From Anoplopoma fimbria (Eukaryota; Chordata; Actinopteri; Perciformes; Anoplopomatidae), in NCBI RefSeq assembly GCF_027596085.1, contig NC_072460.1, positions 13,892,326-13,956,325 of the forward strand: a stretch of 64,000 nt of DNA, given 5' to 3'. The position numbers were made by a program, and so were the translations under genes. Positions 1-17,950 of the stretch are shown here, piece by piece. The notes beneath the pieces are model-generated. The model did not search any database and was not told the DNA's origin. It was given only the letters and a program-made list of their open reading frames with translations. How positions within the stretch are numbered: the first letter of the stretch is position 1; each line of letters starts with the position of its first letter.

Positions 1-3000
1 GATTTTGGCTCTGAACCAGACTCAGATTTAAAACTTAAAATGTATATAGTGCATTTGACAGACACTGCTTCAGGCTACCCCTGTCCTCAAAGTCAAGTCA
101 AGAGAATTTTATTCAAACAGCCCAAAATCACAAATTAGCTTGAAGACCTATCTCCTTCTCTTGTTCCCACTCGTTCATACTCAGTTCAGAATTGTAACTA
201 AAAGTACTCAAGAAATGGAATAATTATCAATAAAAGCAATATATAATTAGTATTTAGTATTTCAGTTTGCCTCTGATTTATTGTATTTAGAATTTCATTG
301 CGGCCTCCGCTAATAATCTGGCTTCATCAGACATGTAGGTGGTGTTTTTAAAGTACTGTTGGTTGGTCTTTGTCACAAAGCAGAAATTGGCTGGACTTGC
401 CTTACTTGGCTGTAATTAACTTTGGCTCACTCTCCCATTACTTCAAGCACATTGTCATTATAAAAGTAACAGTTTGTCCGTTGGCCACTTCCAGGAAGAC
501 TTGTCAGCACAATTGCTGGTATAATTAATGTTTTAATACAATTTTGAGAGCATTAAGAGATTTGGCAAACACTGCAGAGAATGTTTTCCTCAGGTGTTTT
601 GCTTTAAGCGACTTGAGTTAAAGCCTTTTTTTGGGTTGTCAAAGCACAAATACAAAATATTCAAACACAAACTTAATGGAGGTGGACAAAAGCTTGACAA
701 AGCACAAATTAACAGTTTCAAATGTCAGCACCTCACAGAGGAAAAGGCTATATTGTGATTACTGTGTTCGACAATGGCGTAATTGTGAACCATTAAAGGA
801 CAACTATAGGCTGTAGCAAATGACAAGTTAAAGAAGAAATTAGGCTTGGGCAGTATTACAGTATCCCAGGCTATGAAGGAATGATTAAAGTACTGTCATA
901 AATACAGACGCCCCACTTTCTACAATGCTGAATTGATGTGGTGTATTGTAGATAAATTGGGTTTAATATTCTTTCAACGAGAAAAGAAGTTTATAGACAC
1001 ATTATTTTATTCAACTATAATCAAATACTCAAATACTAATCATATCCATTTAACCCACTGATGTGTGTGTGTGCGTGCTGATACATTAAAGTTAGCATGT
1101 TTTGGGATACTCTGGTTAGAACTGCTGTAACTGAAAGGTTACACATTAAAGCATATAAGAGGTCTGTACTATCACGATCAGGGTAAGGGTCAGAGTCTGA
1201 ACAATTTTTGGCATTATCATTTTAGGCATATCATCATCATCATTTCACCACTAGAAGAGACACAAAGAGAAGTGAAAGCCAACGCATTTTTTTGTGATAA
1301 AATATGGTGATTGAAGAAAGTTGTTTGCTAGGATGTTGCTGGCTTCAATCTGTCCTTTTTTTTATTTGGGTTGAGGGGCATCATTTTCATTTTGCATATC
1401 AAAGGCACGGTGTCTGATGTTCAGGATATAGTGAAATATTTACCTGTGATGCCTGGAAGACAGTACCTCTTGATTCAATTACTCTCTATCAACTGCTTCC
1501 ACAATATCTCTGTTTTGATCCCTCCCTCTCTCTCTTTCTCTTGTTATGTGTACTCCCCACCTCTTTTTTGTTGAAAAGAATACTTTATCAGGTGTGTCAT
1601 TATCATGTTCATTATTTTACCCCTATAACCCCTTTTGCTATGAACCCTAGCAGGCCTGTGAAAATGATAATGATCCGTAGTTAAATTGGCATTGGGTGAA
1701 TGTTTGTAGTTGTTCAAAGGATAAGAAGAGCAGCATGCGGTAGTGACAGCTCTAGCTGTGGGCTGCATTGGATTACCTCAGAGGGACAGCTCTAACTAAC
1801 TGAACAGATGTTGATATAAACAGACACATGCTGGTTTACGCTCATGTATTGACTGAAAAGACCTTAACCCTCAATGGAGAGTATAAATAAAAACTTAAGT
1901 TTACTTCAAAGCTAAGGCCAGTGAACTAAAGCATCCAAGTGTAATGTATCGTGTTAACTACTCGACAGAAACATTGCAACAGAGTCATTGTCAGGCACAA
2001 AAGTGTTGTTATTAAAAGTTAATCTTTGCCCACACTTTGCAGGCCTGACCCTGATCTTGTCAATGGGAGATTTACCTTGGAGGGATGTCACTTATTTTTC
2101 AGTTTTTATTTAAAAATGTGTGCATTTAAAGTATACTAGTAACTATACTGTATATACATGAATTTGATCTGATATAAACACACAAATCTCACTCTGTTTA
2201 GCCTGTACACAGCTGATCATCTGCTGCCTCAACCTGCCCTCCTAGAGATCATCTGTAGAAAGACAGACCCACACAGCCACAGTTATAGCATAAGAGTCCT
2301 TGGATGCAACTTGAACATGTGCTCAACCACCTGCAGACAGGCACATGACTTCATAACAGCCATACAACATAATATTGTATACACTCACTAATTTTGCATA
2401 CTACTGGACCCATCTGCCTGAAAATGTTTGTGCTCATTTATGACTGTATGCTTATGTGCCTCTGGTGGTCGCCATGATTCACAACTTTTTAACAAAATAA
2501 TTTTGTAATGACTGTTTATGCCTTCTTATATACCTTGACTCCTCAACCCTCTTAACCAGCCAGTAGTGATCAACGAATGCCTCAGAAGCAAAAGGCTTAT
2601 CTTGCAATTTACAAGACTGAAAAAACAAGCTTACCTAGTTTGGTACAGGTCACATAATGGGCCTTTCTCGTGCCTCAAAAACTTCATACATCCATAGAAA
2701 ATGTTGGCTGATTTTCAACTGAAGCAACTGCAGATAATTCTATACCTGATATGTTATGATCCACTATATTTAGGCTCGAGACGAGATGAATAAAATCCTG
2801 TTGTTGTTTTTTATCTTGGCTGCCATATTGCCTAAAACGGAGCTTGAAGAGGCAATTGAGTGATTCTTGTTTGTTTAAAAGGGGAGAAGGAGACACATGT
2901 GGCAGAGATCTGCTCTCTACTGAGTGCGGTTTTCTAGTTACCGTTGTCTTATTTCTCCCTTTCCTTCCAACATAATTACTCATAATGAGAGAAAGGGCAT

Positions 3001-4206
3001 TGCACAGTTGAGGCAGTTTAACTTACCATTCACCTAAATGTAAGTTTTAACCTTAGAAGCACCCACAAATTTAAAAGTAAGCATAAACAGATGTTTATAT
3101 AACAGTGAGATAATGATTTCAGTGGTAATGCATGCAAGGAAAGGTGAGACTGGCATTGGCAACACACAGTCAGACAGGTGTTAATGAGATACAAAGGCAG
3201 ATAGGGCATAAAGGCCACAATGGTATCAGAGACCAGTGAGGTCCTTTCTTAACAGTAAATAGTCTATCAACAAAGTCCCATTTTTTATCTGCATATTCTA
3301 CTTTTGCCTGTAATTATTTGTAGTAGGAGAGCAACTTATTTCTCAAAAGGCTAGCTAACTTAAAAAATCATGCAGGTAGTTTTCAGATCATTCCTTGTGC
3401 CCTCTCACTTTTCATACATGTAAAACTGTTGCATACATGCTTTGTTGTAATGACCGGGACCTATACAAGACCCACACCAGTGTTTGCTTTATTGCCATGT
3501 ATGTCACAGCTTCAGGCAGCCTGAGACAGATATGCCTACTTTGGTCCCCACTGACAGTGACGGCACGCAAAAATAGAGGTGCGAGACAAAATGGAGATCA
3601 CTGCGAGGGGAGTGAGAGATGGGGTAGCATATTGATTGAAAAGTGTTAACTAATGAGGAACAAGCATGGCTGATGAAAGATGTAAATAGCTTGTTGTTCA
3701 ATTTGCCTACCCAGTTTTCTCGTGCAGGTTTTAACCCCCTCCTCCCACGACAATTAGCGATCCTAAAGCACATGAATACACACAAATGCAGGGAGAGGGT
3801 GAATAATTTAGTGCTAATGGAGGGATAAATAATCTCCTCATTCGCGTTGGGGGGTAACTGATTCACAGGACTAGTTTTCACTTCCACCTCATTCTTCCAT
3901 ACTCTTCCACCTCCCCCCATCTCCCCCACATTCATCCTCTCTTCCTCCTCTTAGTCCTTCTCCTCATCATTCCCACATTCTGTCTATCCACGGACTGCTT
4001 TTTCCCCGGGGCACTTGTGTGTTCCATTACTGCTCACCCTGCCCATGACAGCTACTATTAACCTTGGAAGTGTACGTGTGTTTGTGTGTGTGTGTGTGTC
4101 CCTCCAGTGTGTGCGTGTGTGTGTGGCGGAGACTGCGCTTGAGCAACAGATAGACTATGTGTGTTTCTGTGTGCGCGTGCATATGCATTGGTTTTTCAGT
4201 GTTCAG

Positions 4207-4208
<2 letters not shown>
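1..4208. other. Non-coding, AT-rich
   Basis: No gene recognised. Small frames such as 2684-2983 (minus) and 3504-3935 (minus) have no domain, no splice-site context and no family resemblance. A C/T-rich stretch lies at 3885-3985. One fish repeat fragment is listed separately. Confidence 0.7.
92..150. repeat. Fish interspersed repeat fragment
   Basis: The core TTTTATTCAAACAGCCCAAA followed by ATCACAAATTA resembles a very common percomorph repeat (TTATTTATATAGCCCAATAT then CACAAATT). Only a short diverged piece remains. Match by memory. Confidence 0.5.

Positions 4209-4295
<87 letters not shown>
4209..4295. repeat. (GT)n microsatellite, ~86 bp
   Basis: An uninterrupted GT run, first of four in a 1.05-kb cluster. 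Shorter impure GT tracts precede it at about 4075-4130. Confidence 0.98.
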
Positions 4296-4301
<6 letters not shown>

Positions 4302-4364
4302 TCAAATGGATTTAGGAAGAGAGTAAGACAGTTGTTTGGAGATATGTCTTTGCATGTGTGTTCA

Positions 4365-4488
<124 letters not shown>

Positions 4489-4857
4489 CAGGTGGGACAT
4501 ATTAAAACAGCCGTAGGGATTAGAATTGACTGTTGCTCTGCAAATAAGGAGAGGAGGTCATGGACAACAACTCTCATATCCACAGACCCCATGCCGTACG
4601 GAATATCTCTCCATCATCCCACTTTCCTCTGTCTTGTTTTCTCTCTTGTTTCACAAACACACACATTATCCCTCTCTTCCCCTCTTCTCATCAGGTTTCT
4701 CTTAATACATCACTGTCTTTCTTTCTGTCTGTCTCCCCCTTCACTCTCTTCCACCTTCCATTCGAGCCAACTCCCTGTAATGAAACTCTAATGGTCTGCC
4801 ATTTGTTTCCGCTCTTTGCTTAGTGAGGTGATGCAGCAAGGGCTAATGGTCCTATTT

Positions 4858-4987
<130 letters not shown>

Positions 4988-5138
4988 AGGACTGTATCAC
5001 AGATAGGGAGACAGTGGTATCATCAGCCTATGGGCCCAATAACATTTTGCTGCAGTGGCCAGGTGCCCCCATAACTCTTACTAATGCCTCGATACCATCC
5101 TATTTACTGCTGTGAGGTAGATGTAAGTGTGACTGCAG

Positions 5139-7769
<2,631 letters not shown>

Positions 7770-7847
7770 TTTATTCATGCAAGTGCATAAAACGTCCATG
7801 TCGCCAGGCCGGCGTGTTTGTGTGCTTGTTTCATTAGGGGGTACTTG

Positions 7848-8070
7848 ATCGGTGGTGAAGGAAGTACTGAGATATTTTACTGAGAGGTAAAAGTAGCAGT
7901 TTAGAAATTTGTAGAAATACTCTGATACAAGTTAAATTCCTTCATTCCAATTTTTTCTCACAGAATGTTGTATAACAATCCTATAAGCATAAAAATATTT
8001 TTAAGGTTTCAAAAGTAAAACGTCTCAATTCAGAATTATCATCAAAACATTGTATTCTAGTTATGAATGC
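7848..8070 (+). repeat. Fish interspersed repeat (GTGGTGAAGGAAGTACTGAGAT type)
   Basis: The order GGTGGTGAAGGAAGTACTGA, GATATTTTACTGAGAGGTAA, AAGTAGCAGTTT, AATACTCTGATACAAGTTAA and TATCATCAAAAC follows a repeat very frequent in spiny-rayed fish. In that repeat the motifs are GAAGTATTCAGATCCTTTAC, AAGTAAAAGTA and AAATACTCCGTTACAAGTAA. The copy is diverged and non-coding. Confidence 0.65.
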
Positions 8071-8186
8071 ATTAATGAGTAAATCACTTAAAGCTGAAAT
8101 AAGCTGGTAAAGATGGGTCTTTGCTGGCTTATCTTAAATGCTAATAATACATCATCATCAAGTTATTTGTTGTAAATGTGATTAAA

Positions 8187-8200
8187 TATATATATATACC

Positions 8201-8240
<40 letters not shown>
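8187..8240. repeat. (TA)n array with central ACCGGT palindrome
   Basis: Alternating AT, interrupted once by ATACCGGTAT. The whole is a near-perfect inverted repeat. Confidence 0.95.
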
Positions 8241-8243
<3 letters not shown>

Positions 8244-9024
8244 AGAAGTAACAGATGGTCGGACGTAATGTCAGCAGGGCGATTTTTAAATCTTATTCTC
8301 CTGCCATCATCTATCTGATTATGTGGTCCAAAGGGCAGAAGTTCTCCCTCACCTCCAGCTTGCACGGTAATGAAAAAAGTTTGGATTATGAAAATAACCC
8401 CCCCCCTCCCGCTGCCACCGACACATATATCGGAGGGAATGGGAGGGCCATGATTTCTCTGTTTCCTGCACAGGCCGTGCGAGTGGCCTGCAGGTCTCGT
8501 TAAAGATAGAGAAGGCAAACACGTCAAAATTAGATCGGGATGATTAAATGCTGCACTTCGACTGCCACAACGTTATTGAAGAACTCCTCTGACTGACACT
8601 TTCACTCACTTCAGTTTGGCGAGATGAAGATGGAAGTAAATGATTACTGAGCTAGAGTTCTCGGAAAGAAAAATGGGAGAACAGAGAACTCAAGAGGCTC
8701 ACTCATTGCTGTCATTAATAAGCAAGGGGTACAATTTCTAAATGCCTTTTCCATGAAGCCATCCTTAAAGTTGAATTCAGTTTTATTTATTCCTCCAACT
8801 GAGATTGCTTTTGACATGCTGTAGCAGACCCATTTTACTGCACATACTGCTATATATTAGGTTCTGTTCAAACTGTAGTAGAGGTTACATACTGACATAT
8901 CCAAGCTGCTTTACATATTGTGTAGTGTTATGTTAATTTCATTGTTACGTCATTGTAACATCCATTCTTACTTTCATAACACGCTTGGCCTATTATTCAT
9001 TCTTTATATTAATTCATATTGTTA

Positions 9025-9119
9025 TATCTCTTTGTACAATTTTTTATCTGTTTGCACTGGTTTTATTTTGTGGTAATGGTACTTACTGTGTACAATGACA
9101 GTAAAGTTTAATTGAATCC
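9025..9119 (+). repeat. 3' end of a fish LINE/SINE-type retroelement
   Basis: CTGTGTACAATGACAGTAAA followed by GTTTAATTGAATC matches the 3' terminus shared by many fish non-LTR retroelement copies (TGTGCAATGACAATAAAGTT then GAAT units). Only the tail is recognisable. Confidence 0.55.
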
Positions 9120-11136
9120 ATTATAAATTCTCATGCATGGAGCATGGACAAGTAAAGGCTTCTGGTTGCTGCAGGATGGGTAAAAAATACAATTGGATTG
9201 GCGTGAAATGAACTGGAGGCTACTAAAATGGCTCACAAGGTAAATTCAGCAAAATGTACATTTCCATGCACTAATTTAATCAAAATCAGTTCACACTTGC
9301 AGTGGCTCCCAATGAAACTCAACACTTGTAGATTTTTCACAGGAAAAGCCTAACAGCCATTTGAACGATAGGTGAAATGACCGAAAACAAAAATAGCACA
9401 TGACTGATGTCCAACTGATGGAATTAGTGCTGTGAAAATGTACACGATACTAAATGATTCATGTCAACAGGTATACATTGTATAGTTTAGAATTTGTAAT
9501 ATCTTGGAAGCAGGTGAAATTAGGAATAAAAGCGTCCCTTAAATGTGAGCCCAAATAAACATCTGTTGTCTCAGTTTATAATAGCTAAAGTATAATCCAG
9601 GTTGCCATTTATGAAAAGGCTACTTAATAGTACCTGTTAATATGTACAGATCAGGAGGAAACCCTAGTCAAAATATAACTTTGCAGCACACAATAACTAC
9701 AGTATATTAAAGTGATTTGTTTTCAACTGGAAACACACATTCTAGGGTGATTTCTTAAAATAAGCTAGTACATTTTATATAACTTAGAATTGCAGGAAGA
9801 TTCACCTTTTTCATACAGTCCTAACCAATTATGAGCTCATGCTCTTGGATATTCTGAGCAAATATTTTCAGGACTGTTGTATTGTTTAAACAACATGGAC
9901 AAAGAGCTCTATCCATTGTCCTTAAACTCTGATACATGTATGTCGTGCGGAACTGGCACTGCTTTGCTGTAGTGTCTCTCCCATTAGCTGTAAGTGACTA
10001 CAGGAGCTCTGTACATCTGGTAAACTGTTTTGACACAAGCCCTGTCAGATGACCCACACACACATATACTGCCTTATATAAAGCTGTTATTAGCTGACTG
10101 GCAACCAATGAGGTAACCGGCTAATGGTGGAGAGAGAGCATTGCTTAATTAGGTCTTTCATTTGATGGGATTGGATGCAGCACCGAGGTGACATTTAGCT
10201 ACATCATGTCCATCCACTTAGTCAATTAGCCAACCAAGTGAAAGGGAATGAATGAGAATACAGGGGATGCATTACTAATTCCTGAAGCTGGAAAACATCT
10301 TTTACCCAACTAGAAGATTGGTTCTGCATATTTGTGTATGCATGAACATGCTCTCTCCAACTTTCTCATTCACTTTTTGTACCTGAAGGTTTCCACACTT
10401 CTCATACTGTACAAACACTCTGTAATTTAAGTAATCATCGTTGCCTGTCTTTCAAACAAACATAGGAGAAGCTCGGCAGCCTCCCGCGGCTAGAATAGAG
10501 ATTGGACGCACTAAATCAGTGAGAACTTGCCTTTGTTATTTTTATGGATCTGTCTAGATAAGAGAGAGCATATAGAGATGAAACTGAGCTGTATATTTTC
10601 CAGCTAGTTACACACAGACACACGCTCACAGATGCACAAATATATCTAATAAAAAAAATGAATACACTGACACGTACAGTAGCACATACGTAATGTAATG
10701 GCCTCTGGTTATATATGTCTCTTTGATGTGGACCCAGGGGATGTAGATTTATGTTTATTATTTATGACTCTTGTCTCCACAATCACTTTTGGTATCAACA
10801 CGCTGGTTCCACACAAAAAGAAGGCATGTGTGTGTCCTCATGTCATCAGAATGATACATGCACAGAACATATTGAGCTGTGCCTAATGCACCCAAATTGA
10901 GACAGCTTCAGGAAATACTGTATGAATACTAAGTGATGCATATACTAGCCACTACCTTGAGATATTTGATCCCCTTACTCTGTGTAGTGTTTGCAATATT
11001 GCAATATTTTACAATTAATAATTGCAGCACACAATTCTTGGAGTATCTCAGAATGATATTACTTATTTATTTTCTTTGCAACCATGTCATGATTGAAATC
11101 CATCCCTGTCTCATTGAAATTACATTAACGGACTCA

Positions 11137-11220
11137 GCTAACAGTTTATTAGGTACACCAAGCTAAAACTAATGCAGTCTAATGCAACAGTGCTGCAATA
11201 AATCCTCCCTTCATGTGGGA
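11137..11220 (+). repeat. Fish interspersed repeat (TTTATTAGGTACACC type)
   Basis: AACAGTTTATTAGGTACACC is followed by AGCTAAAACTAATGCAGTCT and CAATAAATCCTCCCTTCATG. These are landmarks of a repeat found in many teleosts. The copy is short and diverged. Confidence 0.65.
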
Positions 11221-12125
11221 TTACCTTTTCCAACTTTAAACAAAGTACTGTGAGTGCCTAAACATAACAATAAAAAGTAAGAAAATGCAGTAGCTGGATA
11301 TTGTGTTGGAAGACTGGATATTTGGGTGGAAAACAAATTAAACACTTTACTAAAAGATTCAGTTTCAGTGATTTTGTGACATGCCATGTTTGTTTAATAT
11401 GCTGTATAATAATATAATTTCCTCATTGAGAGCATAGAAATGCATTCTTGATGGCATCACGTTTCCTTCAAAACATATCTGATGTTGCTAATTATTTGGA
11501 CATAACCCTTTACCATGTCATCAACTTGAAATGAGCTTTCTCCTCTTTGTTAATCAAAAACCCACTGATTCTGGCCTCTATGCAGACTCTCATAATACTA
11601 TTGTAAACAGAGCAGCATGAGGAGTTATCCCCAACAACCCCCAGACAGAAGAATCAAGCACCAGCTTGTCTCAATCACATTAATATGCAGAAGGATGTAT
11701 TTTTTCATTTAAGATTATGAAAGGTTGTCTGAGCTTCTCAATAACAGGGTCTCAACATAAGTAATCTCCTTTGAAAAGAGAAAAAAAAAGAGGTGACTGC
11801 TTGTATTTATGGCTGATAGTTTACGCTAAAGCTTGGCATCATGGACCAGATGAGTATGTAAACACTTCCGGTATTTGTGAATGAGTTCATAAAACACAAA
11901 CTGTGCATTTCAAGTGGATGCAGAGCCAGGGCGTGTAGCTCGTTTAATGCATGTCACCAGGACTGCCAACCATAAATTAATGAATCAAGTTGAAAATGTC
12001 AAAGCAGGTCCCAGATCGCTCTGCTGCGGCTCAGCTGTACAGAACTGTAAGCACCAGGCGGCTAACTGATGGTAAGAGGCCACACGCACATAACAAACAC
12101 AGTCACACACACATACGGACACTCA

Positions 12126-12244
<119 letters not shown>

Positions 12245-15200
12245 TCTGCCAAGTCTTCCATTTCTCTTGTTATAAGAAAGGTCATTCTTGTCTCGTCTCC
12301 CCTCTCCCTCTTCAGTGGGTGGTCAAATCTCAGCACCCTAGCCCCCAAGTATGTATCCGAGAGTGATTACTGCATGTGTTGGTAGTAGTACATCATTATT
12401 ATGTACAATATGTCTTGCTGGCACATTTTTTTCTGCGTATATGAAAATATTCGCTCCCTACTGCAACCAGATTGACTTTATGATTTCATATCCATCAGTG
12501 CTTAGATTCCGCTCAGATCCATCATACCCCACAACACTTCCTTTGTCCAGAGAGTCATTAGTAGACAGCAAGTGTTTGAATTAATTTATGTGTATCCTGG
12601 GGTAAAATAAAAAAAAAAAATCGTCACACAGATGTGTTAAGGGCAGCCCCACCTCATCTTTATTTGCCTCTCATCACCCTCTTCTCCTCTGTGGGTGCCC
12701 ACAGCAACATGGGATTGATAAGGAGAGTACAAACAGCATGACACGGAGAGCAGCTGAGTTTAAAAGAACATCATGTACTGAAATCGTTTGGAGGCACCAG
12801 TCAAACCTACACATAACAATAAGAGTGGCATTATAAGAATGTTTAATAGCATAATATAGACTCCTCCTTCCGACTTGTTTGCATTTAATCATATCTGATA
12901 ATGTATGTGGTACGAAGTGATTCATGATAAGCATCAAGCATCAAGATTTCCACTTCATGAACACACATTTCAGAAGTTACTAAAGCACTAAAGCACAATT
13001 CAGTGATTTTCTAGCTGCCTATAAGTGGGTTTTTTTAAAACATGCTTAGATGCAAAATACCCTCTTAAATGCTCTCACACATGTTCTGTATGTGGTTGAA
13101 TTGTCACTTCGATGTACAGACTCATGCACATCTGTTAGTGGTGATGTGGCTAATGAAGCTTGCTGCAGTTCGTCATTCAGACGGACAAGTAGCTCTCCAT
13201 TATCTCCTAGACAGTTTTTAGAACTGAAGCACAGTAAACAACTCTTTTTTCACATTTCCACCTCTCTTTCTGTGTTTGTTTCTTCCGTTTAACCTACCTT
13301 CACCCAGTATATCGATGGTACACAAACACTTGAGAATAAAGACATTTCAAACAAATTCAAAGCGGCTGGGCCCATCCTTTAACTTTAAAATATCTTCAGT
13401 GTTGCTTTAATGTGGTTCCTTAACACAGTTTATGTATTGGAGCATTTTTATGATCAAATATCTGCACCTACTTTGGGGAGAGAAGAAGTTGAAGGTTAAA
13501 ACATTATTCATCATTAGAATTTTCACTCTAAGATATCCCACAAAGGTGCAGTATTTACATCTAATGATTTTGGTGCCCACTGAAGACATTTCACTTCATG
13601 CTAGTGTTAATGAGGCACTATTCAATTAGTGTATAGAGGTGTGTATGTTACATTTACATACAGAGACATTTTGGGGGTGGTCTCCCTGTGTGATGGCCTC
13701 CAATTCACATGGGACTTACATTACCAGGGTGATTAAGAAAATGTATCATCTTTCAAGATTTCACACTTCATGGATTTGACCTTGCTCTTTCTGCGAATGG
13801 GTCTCCGTGCCGTGTAGCGAGATTAACCTTTCTGAATTTGCAGCTTAAATGTTGACAAAACTTAAGTTTAAAACTGCTAACACAGTGTCTTTAATTCTTG
13901 ACCAGGAAAGATCTTTATTAGAAATAGTGTACAGTTGTGACTCTACAAGTGTCAAAACTGAGAAGTGAAAAGAGACAATCACTCTTTCACTGAACCGCTC
14001 ACAATTTATAGACATGCAGCCTGTAATGAAGGGTCACTAGAAGATATTTTGTATTAAGGGTGAAAACTAAAGGGGGCAAATCAAAATGCTGGAAACAATT
14101 GCCTTATGTTATCTGTAGGTTTCCTAGATAGTTATGACAGATCTGCAGTAACATGGGCATATTTTTTATCTGACTAGTTTTAAGTCAGTGCTTATGCTAT
14201 TTGTTCTTCCACATCAGACCAATTGCAGCAATCACAGTCCTGGAAATATATCACATTTTATACAGATATTGCTCTCTCATCCATTGTGTCTTTGTGTGAG
14301 TGTGTCTGCAGTGGCAGGTTACTGCACAGTATCTGCAGCCTTTGTCTCAAAATGAACAGATGGAAGAAACCGGCTAAATTGTTAAATTACAGTAAAGTTT
14401 GTTCACCTTTCTTTGCCATCAGACTCAGGGACAGAATCTGTTCAAATACTTCCTGTCGAATGTGGTCTGTCTTCCACAGACCACACACATAATGTACATA
14501 TTTTACCCTCTGCTTTATTTAGTATGTGTCCCAGAGCTGTGACTCAGTAGTGCATAACCTGGTTCCTGACTGTGGGGAGTTCAGAATGACTGTACACAGC
14601 GCCAGTGACTTTGGTCATTTACCTATTTGCTAGTCCCTATGGAATCCACATCAAGCCTGAATAGATCCACATCAAGCCTAAAAAAATCTCTGGAGTTAAT
14701 GTACCATCTTTGAGGCTGTGGTGGGTCAGGATCTGCTCTGCCTCTTAAAGTTAAATCAAGCATGCATGAAGTTAGATCAAATAAACAAAAATAAAGCAAC
14801 GATTTTCCTTAAAGAAAACATTAGCAGACAGAAAAACGGACTTGTTATGAAAGTTGATTGAATGGAGGTATGACTGAGTTTGCACCATGTTTGAACTTCA
14901 CTAAGCCTGAAGGGTATTATCAGGTACAAGAACATCCAAACAGATGGTTGGCACATGCTTAGGAACAACATTGTGTTCATTGGTTCCTTAATAATGCAGG
15001 GACCTCATGAGTTATTGATATTATAATATAAATTATATAAATGATAGATCTTCGGCTGCAAAAGGTTGGTAAATCTTCATCAATAAAAAAAAAAAAATAC
15101 TAGGTTAGGCAGGTTCATGGCATGTTTTGGTTGGTATCATTTCCATTTATTGAATTGTTGAACTGCTGCATTCAGAAGCTCACTCTTTCTTCACAACTAG

Positions 15201-17950
15201 ATCATTTGCAAGCATCCCATCATCTGAGCCAAAGAACTAGATGCTTTCAGGTTTTGATCAGTGCTCGAAGTGGAAAAAAAATAATGCCAGTACTCCCTGA
15301 TTTCACATGTTGACATTTGTATCGTCAAGATATTGGGTTCTGGGGTCCTTGCCAAAGAAAATTTGACTTTTTGAAGTTTTTGACTTACAACTTTGCAATT
15401 TTACATAATTTTGGACAATTATTATTACTATCGATAAAGCCCAAAAAGCTTTAAGACAAAACTTGCTATAGTTGAATAATTATTTTATTATTTATAGAGC
15501 CTTAAACTGAACAATTTTACTGGGCACATTTTTGAAAAAGAGCAGATTCAGAAACCATTAAATCATGTTTTATTGATCATATTTGTTCCCAAGTAAATAA
15601 CAGCACTTATCCCATTCCCTCGGTCCAGAATCTCTCCACATTTTTGTTTTTGTTTAAAAGGCTTATGAAGTAAGGTGCAGAAATACTTGAGGCGCTGTTA
15701 TGAATTACCCTGAGAACCTGATATTGCCAGAAAAGAGTACCAGCAGCATGTGAGAAGTGCTGGTGCGTAAGAACAAGTCATGGTTTGCCACAGAGTAAAG
15801 TGCAGAAGTGCCCGTACATTTCTTTTATAAATCAGCTCACTCTAAACTCTAAGTTTGCACTCAGCCTACATGTTGGCTCAAATTTTCAAAGTACCTCTCT
15901 CCATTTGTTATCTTACTCGCTACCTAACTCACCATATGGCACCTTTTACATTGTACCTGTTTGAGTATTGGATTTATTTGGCAAATATCCAGAGAAGCTA
16001 AAAGTTTAACCGTTTAAACTTGTGCAGAAGTGACTAGGATTCCTTTCATTTTAAAATGTTTGCTTGTTTTTACCTTTGGTGGAAGAAAGCCTGAAGCATT
16101 TGTTTAAATAAATCTTTTTAATGGTGAAAGAGACCTTTTAAATCCTCCCAGAATTGTGGCTGATAACAGGGTGCTAAAATGCTGACCCAATAAAGAATTG
16201 GTTATCTAAGGCCAACAGATGACTTCAGAAACAATGCTGATGGCTGGGAGTAATGCACACGCTCACTCGCACACAGCTGGATCGAAGTACAGTGGTTTCA
16301 CTCTGGGGAAACAAAGTTCTCAAAATATATTAAAATTTTACACTTAGCACATTTAACCAGGGCTGCTATCATGACTCACTTGAGACAAACACAGACACTG
16401 AAAGCTGCATTCCTGTTGCACTTGTGTTATGCAGCTTGATTTAGCATCATTATGCTGAACCAAAATGTTACTTTTTCCACCATGTACGCTAATGATCTCA
16501 TAAGGTTTGACAGTAAACATATTTACTGTGGTATCTCTGAGAATGTTTACATGTGGTGTCTGTGTGTCTGTTAGTCCAACACCATGCTGATGTTCACTGC
16601 TTAATGGGGCTTTTGAGTTACAGCTTTTAATAAGAAGGCGTTGTGGGAATTTTTGTTGTCTTGACTCTTTCCTAGAATTACAAGCCCATCCTCAGAGGTC
16701 ATGCAGTGATAAAGTTGTCAGCTGAATATTACCCACCCAGAGAGAAGTTACTCCCTTTTATGGGTGTGAGTGTATCTATGTTTGTTCAGCCTTGTGGCTT
16801 CATGACATTTACTTTTTTGTATTATTGCCACATGAAGGCCTGTTCACTGACATTAATTGCTCTAACATTGATCATTTTTGATTTTTTTGCTTCTTTACAA
16901 CATTTGAGAGATGTCTGTGCTTTGCTAATACTTAAGAGTTTTCCTCCCCACACATTTGAGCAGGAACAGATGCACTAATGCACCCTTCATGACCCACATC
17001 CTTACCCCACATTTCCACCTCTTTGCCCCAGAGACTTGCTATCTCAGTAGGGAAAGTTCCAGGTTCGACCTCCTTCTCCTCCCTGGATGCCTCGACTGCT
17101 CAGTAGTGGTAAAACTGCCAGTGATGGATGTTCACCACATAAAAGCTGTGTGTGGGTTTGTGTATGTGGTCCCACAAATTAAGTCTTTTATGGGGAGTGT
17201 AGTATGGTGGTATATGGAGTTTCTTAACAGGCTGAGGAGTCTCTCCGCTGCATGTGGATCAGAGTTATGATGATTATAATAATGTAACAGTTACAGTAAT
17301 GGCATGTGGTACATTAATATGCAATAAACAGCCTGAAAAAGGCTGGATACATTTAGAGCTATTTTTTATTTATTTGGTAATTATTCCACCAGTTTGTAAG
17401 ACCAACTTGGTGCATAGTTCCTCTCCTCTTCTTACTCTATAGCGTAAACCCGGATGAGGACAAAATGTTATTATTATTTAGCTCTGTCTCATGCAGTCAC
17501 AGCACTCTGTGTTCTGTGAATCACACTTTACCAGACAAAAGACAATAATAAGAATAATCATGTCACTGCAATTTAACACAGACACTTGTTTCCTGAGTGA
17601 CGATTACTAATTGGAGTGAATGAGACAGACAGAAAGTAAAGGAGAGAGGTCCTTCTCTAGGGGGATGCTGGGAGTCCGAGGAACTTGAGCTGCTTGACTG
17701 TAGTCCTTTAGCTAAATTGTTCTCCAGCTAAATTCCCCGTGGATAAGCTCAACACAGCAGCTGGCCTGACTAGCAGCTCACAATCAGCGCCCGCTGTCAC
17801 TTTGAAGCCCACATTATAATACAGCAAAGTCCACAATAGCTTTCAGTGCAGTAGTGAGACAATATTAATGGGTCATCAGCCATCTAACACCTAATAGTGT
17901 TGACGTGAAGATGGAGTTTGACTAAAATGTTCCCTGACAGCGTGTCTAAA

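Noticed and set aside
17050..17075. GGTTCGACC resembling a tRNA T-loop / SINE B box
   Set aside because: No acceptor stem, no A box at proper distance and no CCA-side pairing. Not a tRNA gene and not clearly a SINE.
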